DNA of 64,000 nucleotides, from contig NZ_CP009278.1 of assembly GCF_000747525.1 (NCBI RefSeq), positions 2,418,001 to 2,482,000 of the forward strand. Reading direction: 5' to 3'. Positions 7,903-16,880 of this stretch are shown here, piece by piece; position 1 is the first letter of the stretch; each line of letters starts with the position of its first letter. The notes beneath the pieces are model-generated. The model was not told the origin of the DNA and made no database searches. It saw only the letters and a program-made list of their open reading frames with translations. The position numbers and the translations under genes are program-made. The DNA comes from Sphingobacterium sp. ML3W (GTDB taxonomy: Bacteria; Bacteroidota; Bacteroidia; Sphingobacteriales; Sphingobacteriaceae).

Positions 7903-10900
7903 ATGTCTAAACCCTTTTTAAGAAATCTACAGATTGGCTTCGGATTTTCCTTGCTGCTGTTATTAACAAGTTCCACAGCGTCTTATATCAGTATAAAAGA
8001 ACAGATCAACAGTCGTACGAAAGTTGATCATAGTCGCCGTGTTATAGCTTCGGCTAACCGTATCCTCAGTAACCTACAAAATGCAGAGACAGGCCAAAGG
8101 GGCTATCACCTTACTGGCAAAGAATCTTTTTTAGCCCCTTATCAAAATAGTTTAGAGCTGTTGCCACAATCTCTAAATCGGACTAAAGAACTGGTTGCTG
8201 ATAATCCAGAGCAAAGATTAGTCGCTGACAGTCTTTCTTTTTTTGTAAAATCACGATTGGATATCTTAACGCATCTTGTAGAAGAAAAAAAACAAGGTAA
8301 GCAAGTGACCTTAGCTCAATTGGAAGAGGGTAAAAATTATATGGATAGTTGTAGGGTCATGATTGCCCGTTTCATCGATGCCGAGGAAGTATTGTTGGAT
8401 AAGCGTGCTAATGAACTGAACAAATCGTCTTTCTATACTTCTATTTTTATAGTTATCGCAGCGATTTTTTCATTGCTGATTACCATCATATTTTACTTGC
8501 GCATCCGTACAGATTTCAATCAACGGGAAAAATTGCAACAATCATTGAAAGATAAGGATAAAGAGATAGGCCGACGGTTGAAAGTAACGCAACGAATTGC
8601 CAACCAGATAGCTGGAGGAGATTATACTGTCAATGACGTAGAACAAGATGATCTTGGAAGTTTAGGTGGCTCTTTAAATCAGATGGCACGCGCTCTTCAA
8701 CGATCTTTTGACGATTTGAATAATAACGAATGGCGACAAACGGGACTAGCCAAGCTCAATGAAGTTCTTGTAGGAAATAAAACGGAAGATATTTTAGTGT
8801 CAGATTCTCTAAATCAGCTCATCACCTATGGCAACTGTACAAATGGTGCTTTTTATTTATGGGAGTCAGAGCAGATTGTCTTGAAGTATGCATATGGTCT
8901 GGAAAAAAATATAGTTAAAACGCTAGCACCTGGGGAAGGAATGGTTGGGCAGGTTTTTAAAGAAGGTAAGGTGAAACGCTTTGAAAATCTTAATAATAAC
9001 GATTATATCGTGAGTTTTGCAAGTGGGCAGTTGCGGATAGGTCATGTGCTTTTATTACCTGTGTTTGTTGATTACCATTGTATAGGTGTAATCGAGTTGG
9101 GATCTATAAACCCTTTTGAAAATGTGAAATTACCATTTTTTATAGAGGCTACCCGAAATATAGGTATTGCAGTTGCTGCTGCTAAAAGCCGTGATCAGGT
9201 GCAACAACTTTTAGAAGAAACGCAAACACAGACAGAAGAACTACAGGCTCAACATGCAGAACTGGAAAATTTAAATACAGAACTCGAAGCGCAAACTCAA
9301 AAACTTCAGTCCTCCGAAGAGGAATTGCGTGTTCAGCAAGAGGAACTCGTTCAGTCTAATCAAGAGCTGGAAGAGCGTTCCAAATTGCTGGAAGAAAAAA
9401 ATCATCTCATTGCAGAACGAAACCTAGAGATACAACATAAAGCAGAAGAGCTGGCCCTGAGTACAAAATATAAGTCCGAATTCTTAGCCAATATGTCGCA
9501 TGAACTCAGGACTCCTTTGAATTCGATCCTTCTTCTATCACGACTGATGTCGGAAGACACTGATGGCAATCTGAATGAAGATCAGATTGAATCGGCTAAA
9601 GTGATCCAAAGTTCGGGAACGAGTCTCTTGAGTCTGATTGATGAGATATTGGATCTATCAAAGATAGAGTCTGGTAAGATGGAGCTCGATTATCAACTGG
9701 TAAAATTAAACGATATCAAACATGATTTGAAAAGTTTATTTTTACCTATTGTTAAAGAAAAATCTCTCGAACTTGATATCATTTTGCCTACTGATATATC
9801 TGAATCACTTGAAACTGATCGGTTAAGACTTGATCAGATCCTGAGAAATTTGTTGTCCAATGCCATTAAGTTTACAGCCAGTGGTACAATTACACTTACA
9901 ATTACAGAAGATTTCGATAACATGATTTTTGCTGTTAAGGATACAGGAATAGGGATAGCAGAGGAAAAACAAAAGGTAATATTTGAAGCTTTTCAACAGG
10001 CAGATGGATCTACACGTCGTAAATTTGGCGGTACTGGATTGGGACTTTCAATCAGTAGGGAAATAGCGCGATTATTGGGTGGAAAGATTTTATTGGTCAG
10101 TAAAGAAGGAGCAGGCAGTACGTTCACTTTGATTTTACCAAAAACGAAAATAGCCGATACAGTAAAACCAACTTCCGAGGAACTGATAGATATCATTGCC
10201 TCAGATGTCAATGAGATTGTAACCATGGTGGCCCAATCACCAAATAGTAATGTGGTATATGACATCCCAGAAGAAGTGGAGGATGATCGAGATAATATTG
10301 TGAAGGGTGATAAGGTAATTCTTATCGTAGAGGATGATACCAATTTTGCCAAAGCGTTGTTAAAATATACGCGCCAGCAGCAATATAAGGGAGTGGTTGT
10401 CGTTAGGGGTGATATTGCTGCTGAATTTGCTGCACGGTACCTTCCATTGGCCATTCTATTAGACATCCAATTACCAATTAAAGATGGTTGGCAAGTGATG
10501 GATGAAATAAAAAATAATCCAACGACTCGCCATATTCCGGTCCATATTATGTCATCATTACATGTCAAGAAAGAAAGTTTACTGAAAGGAGCTATTGATT
10601 TTATCAATAAACCCGTTGCTATCGAGCAGCTCGGGCAGATGTTTAAAAAAATAGAAGAAGCATTGACACGTTATCCGAAAAAGGTGCTCATCGTAGAGGA
10701 GAACCCTAAACATGCCTCTGCTCTTTCTTACTTTCTGAGTAACTTTAATATAGTTGCAGAAATCAAAACAAATGTGGATGAAAGTGTTCAAGCACTAAGC
10801 TCGGATTCCGTCAACTGTGTAATCTTGGATATGGGCGTGCCCGACAAGATTGGTTATGAAACGCTAGAAGCAATTAAAAATAATGCAGGTCTAGAAAATT

Positions 10901-11484
10901 TACCGATTATCATTTTCACTGGAAAAAACCTGTCCCATGCAGAGGAAGTAAAAATAAAACAATACGCCGATTCTATTGTAATAAAAACGGCTCATTCTTA
11001 TCAGCGGATTTTAGATGAAGTGGGACTTTTTCTACACTTGGTGGAAGAAAAGACAGCTGATGTGCAAAAAAGGAAAGCGAATAAATTGGGTTCCTTAAAT
11101 GAGGTTTTAACTGGTAAGAAGGTGTTGATTGCTGATGATGATGTTCGGAATATATTTTCGCTTTCGAAAGCTTTGGAGAAATATCAAATGCAGATTATTT
11201 CGGCCACAAATGGAAAAGAAGCATTAGTGCAACTGGACAACCATCCCGATGTATCGATAGTGCTGATGGATATGATGATGCCGGAGATGGATGGTTATGA
11301 AACGACCAGGCTGATTCGCAAAAATCCGCAATATACCAAATTGCCGATAATGGCCGTGACAGCAAAAGCAATGACAGGTGACCGGGAGAAATGCATTGTG
11401 GCGGGAGCTTCAGATTATATTTCTAAACCTGTAGATACCGACCAATTGCTATCTTTATTGCGTGTATGGTTGTATGATAATTAA
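7903..11484 (+). CDS. CHASE3-HAMP-GAF hybrid histidine kinase with three receivers
   Basis: This 1193-residue membrane kinase has a first helix at about residues 10-30, an extracytoplasmic CHASE3 domain, a second helix at about 178-200, a HAMP linker, a GAF domain (about 285-430), a long Gln/Glu-rich coiled coil (432-522), HisKA with H-box NMSHELRTPLNS (His near 532), HATPase_c, and three receivers starting near 800, 925 and 1072. Receiver 2 starts LIVEENPKH, so one of the usual acidic pair is missing, though its LDMGVP acceptor Asp remains. Receiver 3 (ADDDVRN, LMDMMMPEMDGYE) is close in sequence to the stand-alone receiver that follows. It lies in an operon with CheR and CheB. Confidence 0.92.
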   Translation: MSKPFLRNLQIGFGFSLLLLLTSSTASYISIKEQINSRTKVDHSRRVIASANRILSNLQNAETGQRGYHLTGKESFLAPYQNSLELLPQSLNRTKELVADNPEQRLVADSLSFFVKSRLDILTHLVEEKKQGKQVTLAQLEEGKNYMDSCRVMIARFIDAEEVLLDKRANELNKSSFYTSIFIVIAAIFSLLITIIFYLRIRTDFNQREKLQQSLKDKDKEIGRRLKVTQRIANQIAGGDYTVNDVEQDDLGSLGGSLNQMARALQRSFDDLNNNEWRQTGLAKLNEVLVGNKTEDILVSDSLNQLITYGNCTNGAFYLWESEQIVLKYAYGLEKNIVKTLAPGEGMVGQVFKEGKVKRFENLNNNDYIVSFASGQLRIGHVLLLPVFVDYHCIGVIELGSINPFENVKLPFFIEATRNIGIAVAAAKSRDQVQQLLEETQTQTEELQAQHAELENLNTELEAQTQKLQSSEEELRVQQEELVQSNQELEERSKLLEEKNHLIAERNLEIQHKAEELALSTKYKSEFLANMSHELRTPLNSILLLSRLMSEDTDGNLNEDQIESAKVIQSSGTSLLSLIDEILDLSKIESGKMELDYQLVKLNDIKHDLKSLFLPIVKEKSLELDIILPTDISESLETDRLRLDQILRNLLSNAIKFTASGTITLTITEDFDNMIFAVKDTGIGIAEEKQKVIFEAFQQADGSTRRKFGGTGLGLSISREIARLLGGKILLVSKEGAGSTFTLILPKTKIADTVKPTSEELIDIIASDVNEIVTMVAQSPNSNVVYDIPEEVEDDRDNIVKGDKVILIVEDDTNFAKALLKYTRQQQYKGVVVVRGDIAAEFAARYLPLAILLDIQLPIKDGWQVMDEIKNNPTTRHIPVHIMSSLHVKKESLLKGAIDFINKPVAIEQLGQMFKKIEEALTRYPKKVLIVEENPKHASALSYFLSNFNIVAEIKTNVDESVQALSSDSVNCVILDMGVPDKIGYETLEAIKNNAGLENLPIIIFTGKNLSHAEEVKIKQYADSIVIKTAHSYQRILDEVGLFLHLVEEKTADVQKRKANKLGSLNEVLTGKKVLIADDDVRNIFSLSKALEKYQMQIISATNGKEALVQLDNHPDVSIVLMDMMMPEMDGYETTRLIRKNPQYTKLPIMAVTAKAMTGDREKCIVAGASDYISKPVDTDQLLSLLRVWLYDN

Positions 11485-11499
11485 GTAAAAAATAACAAG

Positions 11500-11871
11500 A
11501 TGAAACAAGCTAAGGTTATATTGGTTATTGATGATGACAATCGTAACATCTTTGCATTGCGGCTGGCGCTAAAGTCGAGGGGATATCAAGCGCTCGCGAG
11601 TAGCAGTGCTAGAGAGGGACTTGCCATATTGGCTTCCAATAGGGATATTGACATTGTACTCATGGACATGATGATGCCCGATATGGATGGTTATGAAGCC
11701 ATTCGGGAGATAAAAACTTCGAGTATTTTCGGTAATACGCCTGTGATTGCTGTCACGGCACAAGCCATGCAGGGCGACCGGGAAAAGTGTATTGAAGCAG
11801 GTGCACGTGAATATGTTTCCAAACCCATAGATTTAGACAAATTAGTCATGATAATTGAACAAGCTTGTTAG
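11500..11871 (+). CDS. Single-domain response regulator
   Basis: The 123-residue receiver carries the acidic triplet IDDDNRNIFAL, the phospho-acceptor in VLMDMMMPDMDGYEA, the TAQAMQGDRE loop and the lysine in VSKPIDLD. It has no output domain, so it should act by phosphotransfer or protein contact. It closely resembles the third receiver of the preceding kinase (shared RNIF, MDMMMP, DGYE, GDREKC and KPID), which suggests that one arose from the other. It starts 15 bases after the kinase stop, and its stop directly abuts the CheR start codon. Confidence 0.92.
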   Translation: MKQAKVILVIDDDNRNIFALRLALKSRGYQALASSSAREGLAILASNRDIDIVLMDMMMPDMDGYEAIREIKTSSIFGNTPVIAVTAQAMQGDREKCIEAGAREYVSKPIDLDKLVMIIEQAC

Positions 11872-12702
11872 ATGTGGGAACCGAATATAATCAAAAATGA
11901 AGAGATCGACCTTCTCTTGACGGATGTCGCCGATCGATATGGGTATGACTTTACACAATATAGTAAGGCTTCATTGAAGAGACGCTTAAACAGACTTTGC
12001 CTTATTGATAAATTCACCAGTTTTGCTGAGTTACGTTATACTGTATTGAACCAACCAGAATATTTACAGCGGTTCGTTGAAGAGATTACGGTCAATGTTA
12101 CGGAGATGTTTCGCGACCCTAATTTTTATAAGTCTTTGCGTGAAGAAGTATTTCCGAGATTAGGTACGTATCCATTTATACGGATTTGGGTGGCTGGATG
12201 CTCTACCGGAGAGGAGGCCTACTCGATAGCAATTTTACTGAAAGAAGCTAAATTGTATCATAAATCATTGATTTATGCTACGGATATCAATCCAGGGGTA
12301 TTAGAGCGCGCAAGTAAGGGAATCTTTCCGATTAGCCAGATGCAACAGTATTCAGAAAATTATAGACTTTCAGGTGGAATAGAAGACTTTTCAAAGTATT
12401 ATACAGCAAATTACGACTCCGTAAAATTTCATGGTGACTTAAAGGAAAAGATGGTTTTTTCAACACACAATTTAGTGTCCGATTCTTCTTTCAATGCCTT
12501 TCAGCTCATCCTTTGTCGCAATGTGCTCATTTATTTTGATAAAGAATTACAAAATAATGTTTTTAATCTATTTGATGTAAGTCTTGATACATTTGGTTAT
12601 TTAGCCTTGGGGTCGAAAGAAACGATTCGTTTTTCCAATTTAGAACAACAGTACAGACCAATCGGTCAGTCGCGAATTTGGCGAAAAAATAAAGTCATCT
12701 AA
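11872..12702 (+). CDS. cheR: CheR-type protein glutamate methyltransferase
   Basis: The 276-residue protein has the two-part CheR structure: an N-terminal helical domain (LKRRLNRLCLIDKF near 30, EITVNVTEMFRDPNFY near 85) and a SAM-binding domain with motif I WVAGCSTGEEAYSIAILL (about 107-124), YATDINPGVLERA, and the LILCRNVLIYFDKE segment near 220. CheR uses S-adenosylmethionine to methylate glutamates of chemoreceptor helices. No chemoreceptor, CheA or CheW is encoded in the window, so its substrate may lie in the kinase coiled coil upstream (inference). The start codon directly follows the TAG of the receiver gene, indicating translational coupling. Confidence 0.9.
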   Translation: MWEPNIIKNEEIDLLLTDVADRYGYDFTQYSKASLKRRLNRLCLIDKFTSFAELRYTVLNQPEYLQRFVEEITVNVTEMFRDPNFYKSLREEVFPRLGTYPFIRIWVAGCSTGEEAYSIAILLKEAKLYHKSLIYATDINPGVLERASKGIFPISQMQQYSENYRLSGGIEDFSKYYTANYDSVKFHGDLKEKMVFSTHNLVSDSSFNAFQLILCRNVLIYFDKELQNNVFNLFDVSLDTFGYLALGSKETIRFSNLEQQYRPIGQSRIWRKNKVI

Positions 12703-12715
12703 TACTCCTAGAGCT

Positions 12716-13291
12716 ATGGTAAAGAATAGGCGTATATTGGTGATTGGAGGATCTGCAGGATGTCTGAAAGTATTATTAGAGGTATTACCAGACTTGGAGT
12801 TAGGTTTGCCATTTCCAATTGTCATTATTGTCCATCGTAAGCCTCATCCGGATTCTGTATTGACCAAATTATTGGCGAATAGTACAGCAATGGAGGTGAT
12901 CGAGGTAGAAGATAAGGAGACAATCATGCCGGGGTGTATCTATATAGTTCCACCTGATTATCATATGCTCTTTGAAAACGAGACGCTCGTTTCGTTAGAT
13001 TTTTCGGAAAAGATTAATTTCTCACGTCCTTCTATTGATATTACTTTCCGATCTGCAGCTGAGATTTATAAAGAAAATACAATCGCACTGCTTTTATCGG
13101 GTGCAAATGCAGACGGAGTAAAGGGTTTACAACAGATTAAAAACTATCGCGGGTTGGTTGTTATTCAGGATCCTATAACAGCCGAAATTGATTATATGCC
13201 AAAGCAGGCTGCTTTGAATGTAGCTGTTGATTTTATATTAAAGCCTGAAGAAATTGCGGCTTTTATCAACGGATTGAGTACTTACCGCTGA
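12716..13291 (+). CDS. cheB: CheB-type methylesterase domain, no receiver
   Basis: The 191-residue protein is only the CheB catalytic domain. The expected Ser-His-Asp triad can be seen in VIGGSAGCLKVL (Ser near 12), IIVHRKPHPDSVL (His near 41) and LLLSGANADGVKGL (Asp near 137). Canonical CheB has an N-terminal receiver that controls the esterase. Here that part is absent, so control may come from one of the separate receivers nearby. It would remove the methyl groups added by the CheR encoded 13 bases upstream. Receiver-less CheB proteins of this kind are known in Bacteroidota next to CheR and hybrid kinases. Confidence 0.88.
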   Translation: MVKNRRILVIGGSAGCLKVLLEVLPDLELGLPFPIVIIVHRKPHPDSVLTKLLANSTAMEVIEVEDKETIMPGCIYIVPPDYHMLFENETLVSLDFSEKINFSRPSIDITFRSAAEIYKENTIALLLSGANADGVKGLQQIKNYRGLVVIQDPITAEIDYMPKQAALNVAVDFILKPEEIAAFINGLSTYR

Positions 13292-13354
13292 CAATTTATC
13301 CCTACTATTTTATTATATTAGCGTCTTATCAACATTACTACTACACTGATTACT

Positions 13355-13729
13355 ATGGGAAATAAAAAGATATTACTCTTTGACGACGATGTAAATATTT
13401 TAGAGGTATGCACGATTATTTTGGAAAGTTCTGGATATCAAGTAGCAACCTCCCAGACTTCGCACGATATTATCGAAAAAGTAACAGAAATTCTTCCAGA
13501 CCTTATTTTAATGGACAATTGGATTCCAGAAATTGGAGGTATAAAGGCGACTCAACTTGTGAAAAATCACCCCGATTTTAAACACATACCAGTCATCTAT
13601 GTTTCTGCAAATAGTGATATTCATCTACTTGCAGAAGAAGCAGGAGCAGACAGCTATCTTGAAAAACCATTTAATTTGGATGACTTGGAGAACCAGGTAA
13701 AGCTTATGTTGGACACTGAAAAGCATTAA
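13355..13729 (+). CDS. Single-domain response regulator
   Basis: The 124-residue receiver has the acidic triplet LLFDDDVNI (D10-D12), phospho-acceptor D54 in LILMDNWIPEIGG, the YVSANSD loop and the lysine in YLEKPFNLDDL. There is no output domain. The tryptophan after the acceptor (DNWIP) is a common Bacteroidota variant. It lies 63 bases after cheB and is probably the last gene of the signalling operon. The receiver differs clearly from the one at 11500, so the operon offers at least two distinct diffusible phospho-carriers. Confidence 0.9.
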   Translation: MGNKKILLFDDDVNILEVCTIILESSGYQVATSQTSHDIIEKVTEILPDLILMDNWIPEIGGIKATQLVKNHPDFKHIPVIYVSANSDIHLLAEEAGADSYLEKPFNLDDLENQVKLMLDTEKH

Positions 13730-13960
13730 CCAAAAAATGTTTTATAATTATTGCAAACTGACGTCGTAACTCAAATTCTTAGAAAGAAGATATTGATTAT
13801 TCAGAATCATTTTTTTTAGATATCACATGCAATCAGTTTTTTAGAGGTTTAAGTCTAGCATTTACCTCTTGGTATTTGTTTCCTGACCATGTTAAATGCA
13901 TATATAAAATAAGAGTTTTTACCTGGTGTTTCATATTAATACGCATTATGATTGGTTGTG

Positions 13961-13985
13961 GAAACTAATAGCACAACTGGACGTT
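13961..13985 (+). promoter_or_regulatory. Candidate ECF-type promoter for YciF-like gene
   Basis: GAAAC (13961-13965), a 16-base spacer and CGTT (13982-13985), continuing CGTTCTATAG. It lies 32 bases before the start codon of the ferritin-like gene. It is the closest match in the window to the EcfG consensus GGAAC-N16-CGTT. Confidence 0.5.
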
Positions 13986-14017
13986 CTATAGATAGATAAA
14001 TTTAAAACTTATATATC

Positions 14018-14542
14018 ATGGCTAGAAAAAATAAAGAAGGCAATATGCCTAACGCCCATCTCCACGAATTATTTGTAGACGAATTGAAAGATATTCTAGG
14101 AGCGGAAAAGCAGCTTCTCAAAGGGCTTAAAAAACTATCTGCTGCTGCAAAAAGCGATACACTAAAAAAAGCATTCGAAACACATTATGAACAAACCGAA
14201 GGGCATATTGAGCGTTTGAAATCAGTTTTTTCAAGTTTAGACATGACTGCTCGGGGTAAAAAGTGTAAGGCAATGGAAGGACTTTTGAATGAGGCAGATG
14301 AAATTTTGGAGGAATTCCAAGATAGTCCTGAAGTATTAGATGCCGCACTGATTGCTGCAGCCCAAAAAGTTGAACATTATGAAATTGCGAGTTATGGCTG
14401 TTTAGTAACATATGCTAGATTGATGGAACATAGCGAAGCTGAAGGACTTTTGGCTTCTACCTTAGAAGAAGAAAAGGAAACGGATGTTTTATTGACCGAA
14501 ATTGCTATGAGCGAGGCCAATGTCGGCCAATCGGTGGATTAA
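14018..14542 (+). CDS. Ferritin-like DUF892 protein (YciE/YciF family)
   Basis: The 174-residue helical protein begins near HLHELFVDELKDILGAEKQLL and contains the repeated Glu/His positions typical of DUF892, such as HYEQTEGHIERLKSVF near 55 and KVEHYEIASYGCL near 112. The family folds as a four-helix ferritin-like bundle with a probable di-metal site and is induced by osmotic and other stresses in enterobacteria. Its biochemical role is not established. The gene is single, framed by a GAAAC-N16-CGTT promoter-like site upstream and a strong hairpin terminator downstream, so it can be regulated alone. Confidence 0.88.
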   Translation: MARKNKEGNMPNAHLHELFVDELKDILGAEKQLLKGLKKLSAAAKSDTLKKAFETHYEQTEGHIERLKSVFSSLDMTARGKKCKAMEGLLNEADEILEEFQDSPEVLDAALIAAAQKVEHYEIASYGCLVTYARLMEHSEAEGLLASTLEEEKETDVLLTEIAMSEANVGQSVD

Positions 14543-14565
14543 AAACTCTTCTAATTATCATATAT

Positions 14566-14606
14566 GCCACTGTCATCTTTTAATTAAAAGATGACAGTGG
14601 CTTTTT
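14566..14606 (+). terminator. Rho-independent terminator after DUF892 gene
   Basis: GCCACTGTCATCTTTTA (14566-14582) pairs with TAAAAGATGACAGTGGC (14585-14601) over 17 base pairs, followed by TTTTT. The stem includes an ATG in frame with the next gene. This is why the next gene is assigned the later start at 14627. Confidence 0.85.
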
Positions 14607-14626
14607 GGAAACATAATTTGAAACTC

Positions 14627-14839
14627 ATGGCGACTAAAAATGAAAACTCAAAAGTAGGTATTGTTAATAAGAAACAACAACCTAAAAAAAAGAAGACTAT
14701 TACTTCTATTATTGATAAAAGAAATAAGAAACAGGAAGGGGATGGCGAAGCTGGAGTAGATCCACAAGTCGAACAATTAAATCATATGCCAGAGCCAGAT
14801 ACCTTTCCAAAAGAGAAAATCGAACCTAAAGAAAAATAG
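14627..14839 (+). CDS. Small basic/acidic disordered protein (70 aa)
   Basis: Starting at the ATG of MATKNENSK, the product is 70 residues, lysine-rich in the first half (KKQQPKKKKT) and acidic/proline-rich in the second (MPEPDTFPKEKIEPKEK). An earlier in-frame ATG at 14591 lies inside the terminator stem of the previous gene and is unlikely to be used. There is no hydrophobic core, so the protein is probably disordered. The layout resembles the 55-residue protein at 4622-4789. Family and function are unknown. It has no obvious own promoter and may depend on read-through of the terminator. Confidence 0.5.
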   Translation: MATKNENSKVGIVNKKQQPKKKKTITSIIDKRNKKQEGDGEAGVDPQVEQLNHMPEPDTFPKEKIEPKEK

Positions 14840-15025
14840 TGAAAAATAAATAATCAATAAATAGAGTGGAACCGATAGAATTTTATGATTACCAAGTATA
14901 CAAAAATAGGGGACTTAGGATGCTAATTTATAAAATTGGATTTCAAAAGTAAAAATGATTTTCTTTATAAAAGAAGCTTATTAAACCTTTGATATCATTT
15001 GCTTATAATCTTAATAATTGTAGAG

Positions 15026-15385
15026 ATGAATGATAATATAGAACGCGAACTCCTCAATGAAGGAAACAACAATATATATGAAACTTTAGCATATGTCGGT
15101 GAAATTGATTCAGTTCAAACCATAAAATTCCTTACAGAATTGAATAATTTTGCTTTTCAGAGATTTATCTGCCGCAATATCAACTTTCCGCAGATGAAAT
15201 ATGAATTATTGACACGATTTCATGTCGCTATATTCGATAGAAATCGCAATAGGAATCTAGGACTTTTGAGCTGTGCTTATAAGTTTATATATCAAGAAGA
15301 TGACCAGTTTCATTTTGATATAATAAAAGTATATTCTCTTGAAGAATTTGAACAAAGATATAAAGAATACCAACATAAAGAGTAG
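15026..15385 (+). CDS. Hypothetical protein (119 aa)
   Basis: I take the start at the ATG of MNDNIEREL rather than an upstream ATG at 14999, because the intervening residues (LIILIIV) look like untranslated AT-rich DNA. The product is a soluble mixed helical and beta protein, with segments such as QTIKFLTELNNFAFQRF and YELLTRFHVAIFDRNRNR. It has no recognisable motif, signal peptide or membrane span. It is bounded downstream by a hairpin that begins within the last codons of the gene. A GGAAC occurs upstream (14872-14876), but no [C/T]GTT lies at the right distance. Confidence 0.5.
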   Translation: MNDNIERELLNEGNNNIYETLAYVGEIDSVQTIKFLTELNNFAFQRFICRNINFPQMKYELLTRFHVAIFDRNRNRNLGLLSCAYKFIYQEDDQFHFDIIKVYSLEEFEQRYKEYQHKE

Positions 15386-15408
15386 CGATAAGCTACTTAT
15401 GTTGGTAT
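15367..15408 (+). terminator. Hairpin terminator overlapping stop codon
   Basis: ATACCAACATAA (from 15367) with AGTAGC pairs with GCTACT and TATGTTGGTAT (to 15408), with a small bulge. The stop codon at 15383-15385 lies inside the stem. The downstream T tract is weak (TATTATTGCTT). Confidence 0.6.
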
Positions 15409-15561
15409 TATTGCTTATCACAGGGATCCAATGTTTACTTGTAACTAGCGTATCTGACTGAGCGTGAGGTCTGTTTTGAAGGAAATCCAAACGGTCCATA
15501 CTTTGCGGGAGGTCTTTAAGATATGGAAGAATATACGGGGCTATCTGATAATAATAATTGA

Positions 15562-16779
15562 TTAAATCTCTTTGTATTCATTTTTTTTATCGGCGTAAGT
15601 TATTAAAAACTTGATTATCCCCATTAAAGTAATTGCTGCTGCTAACATTAAAGGCCCAAAGATATTTAGAATTATTGCACCTATAAATGCACCTCCTGCA
15701 ATTGCTGAATTAAAGATTGTAGCATACATGGATTGTGCGACATCAGAATTTTCTTGTGATTCATCAGCCAATCTTTTTTGAAGTAATGTTGGAACTCCCC
15801 CAAAAGAAATGCCCCATAAGATGATACCGATATAAATAAATAGAGATGAGTAAATACCCAGGAGCAAAAATATAGAGGCTATTATGTATAGTGTAAGACA
15901 AATAAAGATTAATTTATTTAAAAATCTATCCACTAGAAGACCTATAATTAGAACACCCAATAGTGCCGAAAATCCAAAGATTAACATAAAGATATCTAAA
16001 TTTGATTCTAAATCATATTGACGTAGATAATAACCTAAGTAGGTATAAAGCGAATAATGCGTTACCATCCACAAAAATAAGATGAGAAAGATTTTACTTA
16101 TTTCTTTGTTCTTAAAGATTTTAAAGGAACTTTCCCTTTTCTTTGCTTTCGTAGAACCAGGAAAATCCTCAATAAAGAAGACTATCGCCACTAATAGTAC
16201 AGCTGTTACTGCTGTAACAAGCCAAAATGCACCATACCACCCAAAATGTAAGCCTAGCCAAGTCGCAAATGGAACGCCCATAGCTAGTGCTAGTGGGATG
16301 CTCGAGCTAACCAGCGCTATTGCTTTTCCCGTTTGCTGTGGGCTAACAAGCCTCTTTGCGTAACCTACTAATAGGCCCCAAGCTACGCCTGCAGCCATAC
16401 CACCACAAAACCTGGTCAATAACATGATATAATAGTTTGTCGTTGAGGATGTTGCGGCATTAAATACTAGATATCCAAAAATTGCGAATAATAGCACTTT
16501 TTTTCTTGGCCAATGTGCGGTAGCAGAGATTATAGGAACACCAGCTACGACTGAACCAAGTGCGAAAATGGAAATAAATTGTCCGGCTGCTCCAGCAGAA
16601 ATATTTAGATCTCTGGCCATTAATGGCAACAGACCAGCTGGCATTGTTTCCGTCATAACAGCGACAAAACCAACCATATTAAGAATTAGTAGTTGAAAAA
16701 GAGGAAAGTCGGATTTTTTTTTCGTTACCTGATTAGCTATCGTATTATTATTAGTGTGAAGAGTTGTATTTTGTTCCAT
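15562..16779 (-). CDS. MFS transporter, DHA1/AraJ-like exporter
   Basis: The 405-residue protein has about twelve hydrophobic helices and the major facilitator hallmarks: a long polar N-terminus, MTETMPAGLLPLMARDL in helix 1 and loop 1, and the RKKVLLF motif-A-type loop between helices 2 and 3. The TETMPAG signature is typical of proton-driven drug or sugar efflux proteins of the DHA1 group (AraJ/YdhP-like). The substrate is unknown. The gene is divergent from an AraC-family regulator across 101 bases, a common arrangement for a ligand-responsive exporter. Confidence 0.85.
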   Translation of the reverse strand: MEQNTTLHTNNNTIANQVTKKKSDFPLFQLLILNMVGFVAVMTETMPAGLLPLMARDLNISAGAAGQFISIFALGSVVAGVPIISATAHWPRKKVLLFAIFGYLVFNAATSSTTNYYIMLLTRFCGGMAAGVAWGLLVGYAKRLVSPQQTGKAIALVSSSIPLALAMGVPFATWLGLHFGWYGAFWLVTAVTAVLLVAIVFFIEDFPGSTKAKKRESSFKIFKNKEISKIFLILFLWMVTHYSLYTYLGYYLRQYDLESNLDIFMLIFGFSALLGVLIIGLLVDRFLNKLIFICLTLYIIASIFLLLGIYSSLFIYIGIILWGISFGGVPTLLQKRLADESQENSDVAQSMYATIFNSAIAGGAFIGAIILNIFGPLMLAAAITLMGIIKFLITYADKKNEYKEI

Positions 16780-16880
16780 TTATTATTGAAATTATTCTAG
16801 ATATAAAGAGTGGGTCAAAATTAGGATGTAGATAATAGCTAATTAGGTACATTCATGTTCTTTTTCGGTACTTTTACAAC

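Noticed and set aside
9993..10607. 204-codon minus-strand frame inside the hybrid kinase gene
   Set aside because: It is a shadow of the kinase reading frame on the other strand; Ser/Ile/Thr-rich, no motifs.
14872..14900. GGAAC upstream of the 119-residue gene as a further member of the promoter pattern
   Set aside because: No [C/T]GTT occurs at 16-17 bases; the sequence there is TTACC.
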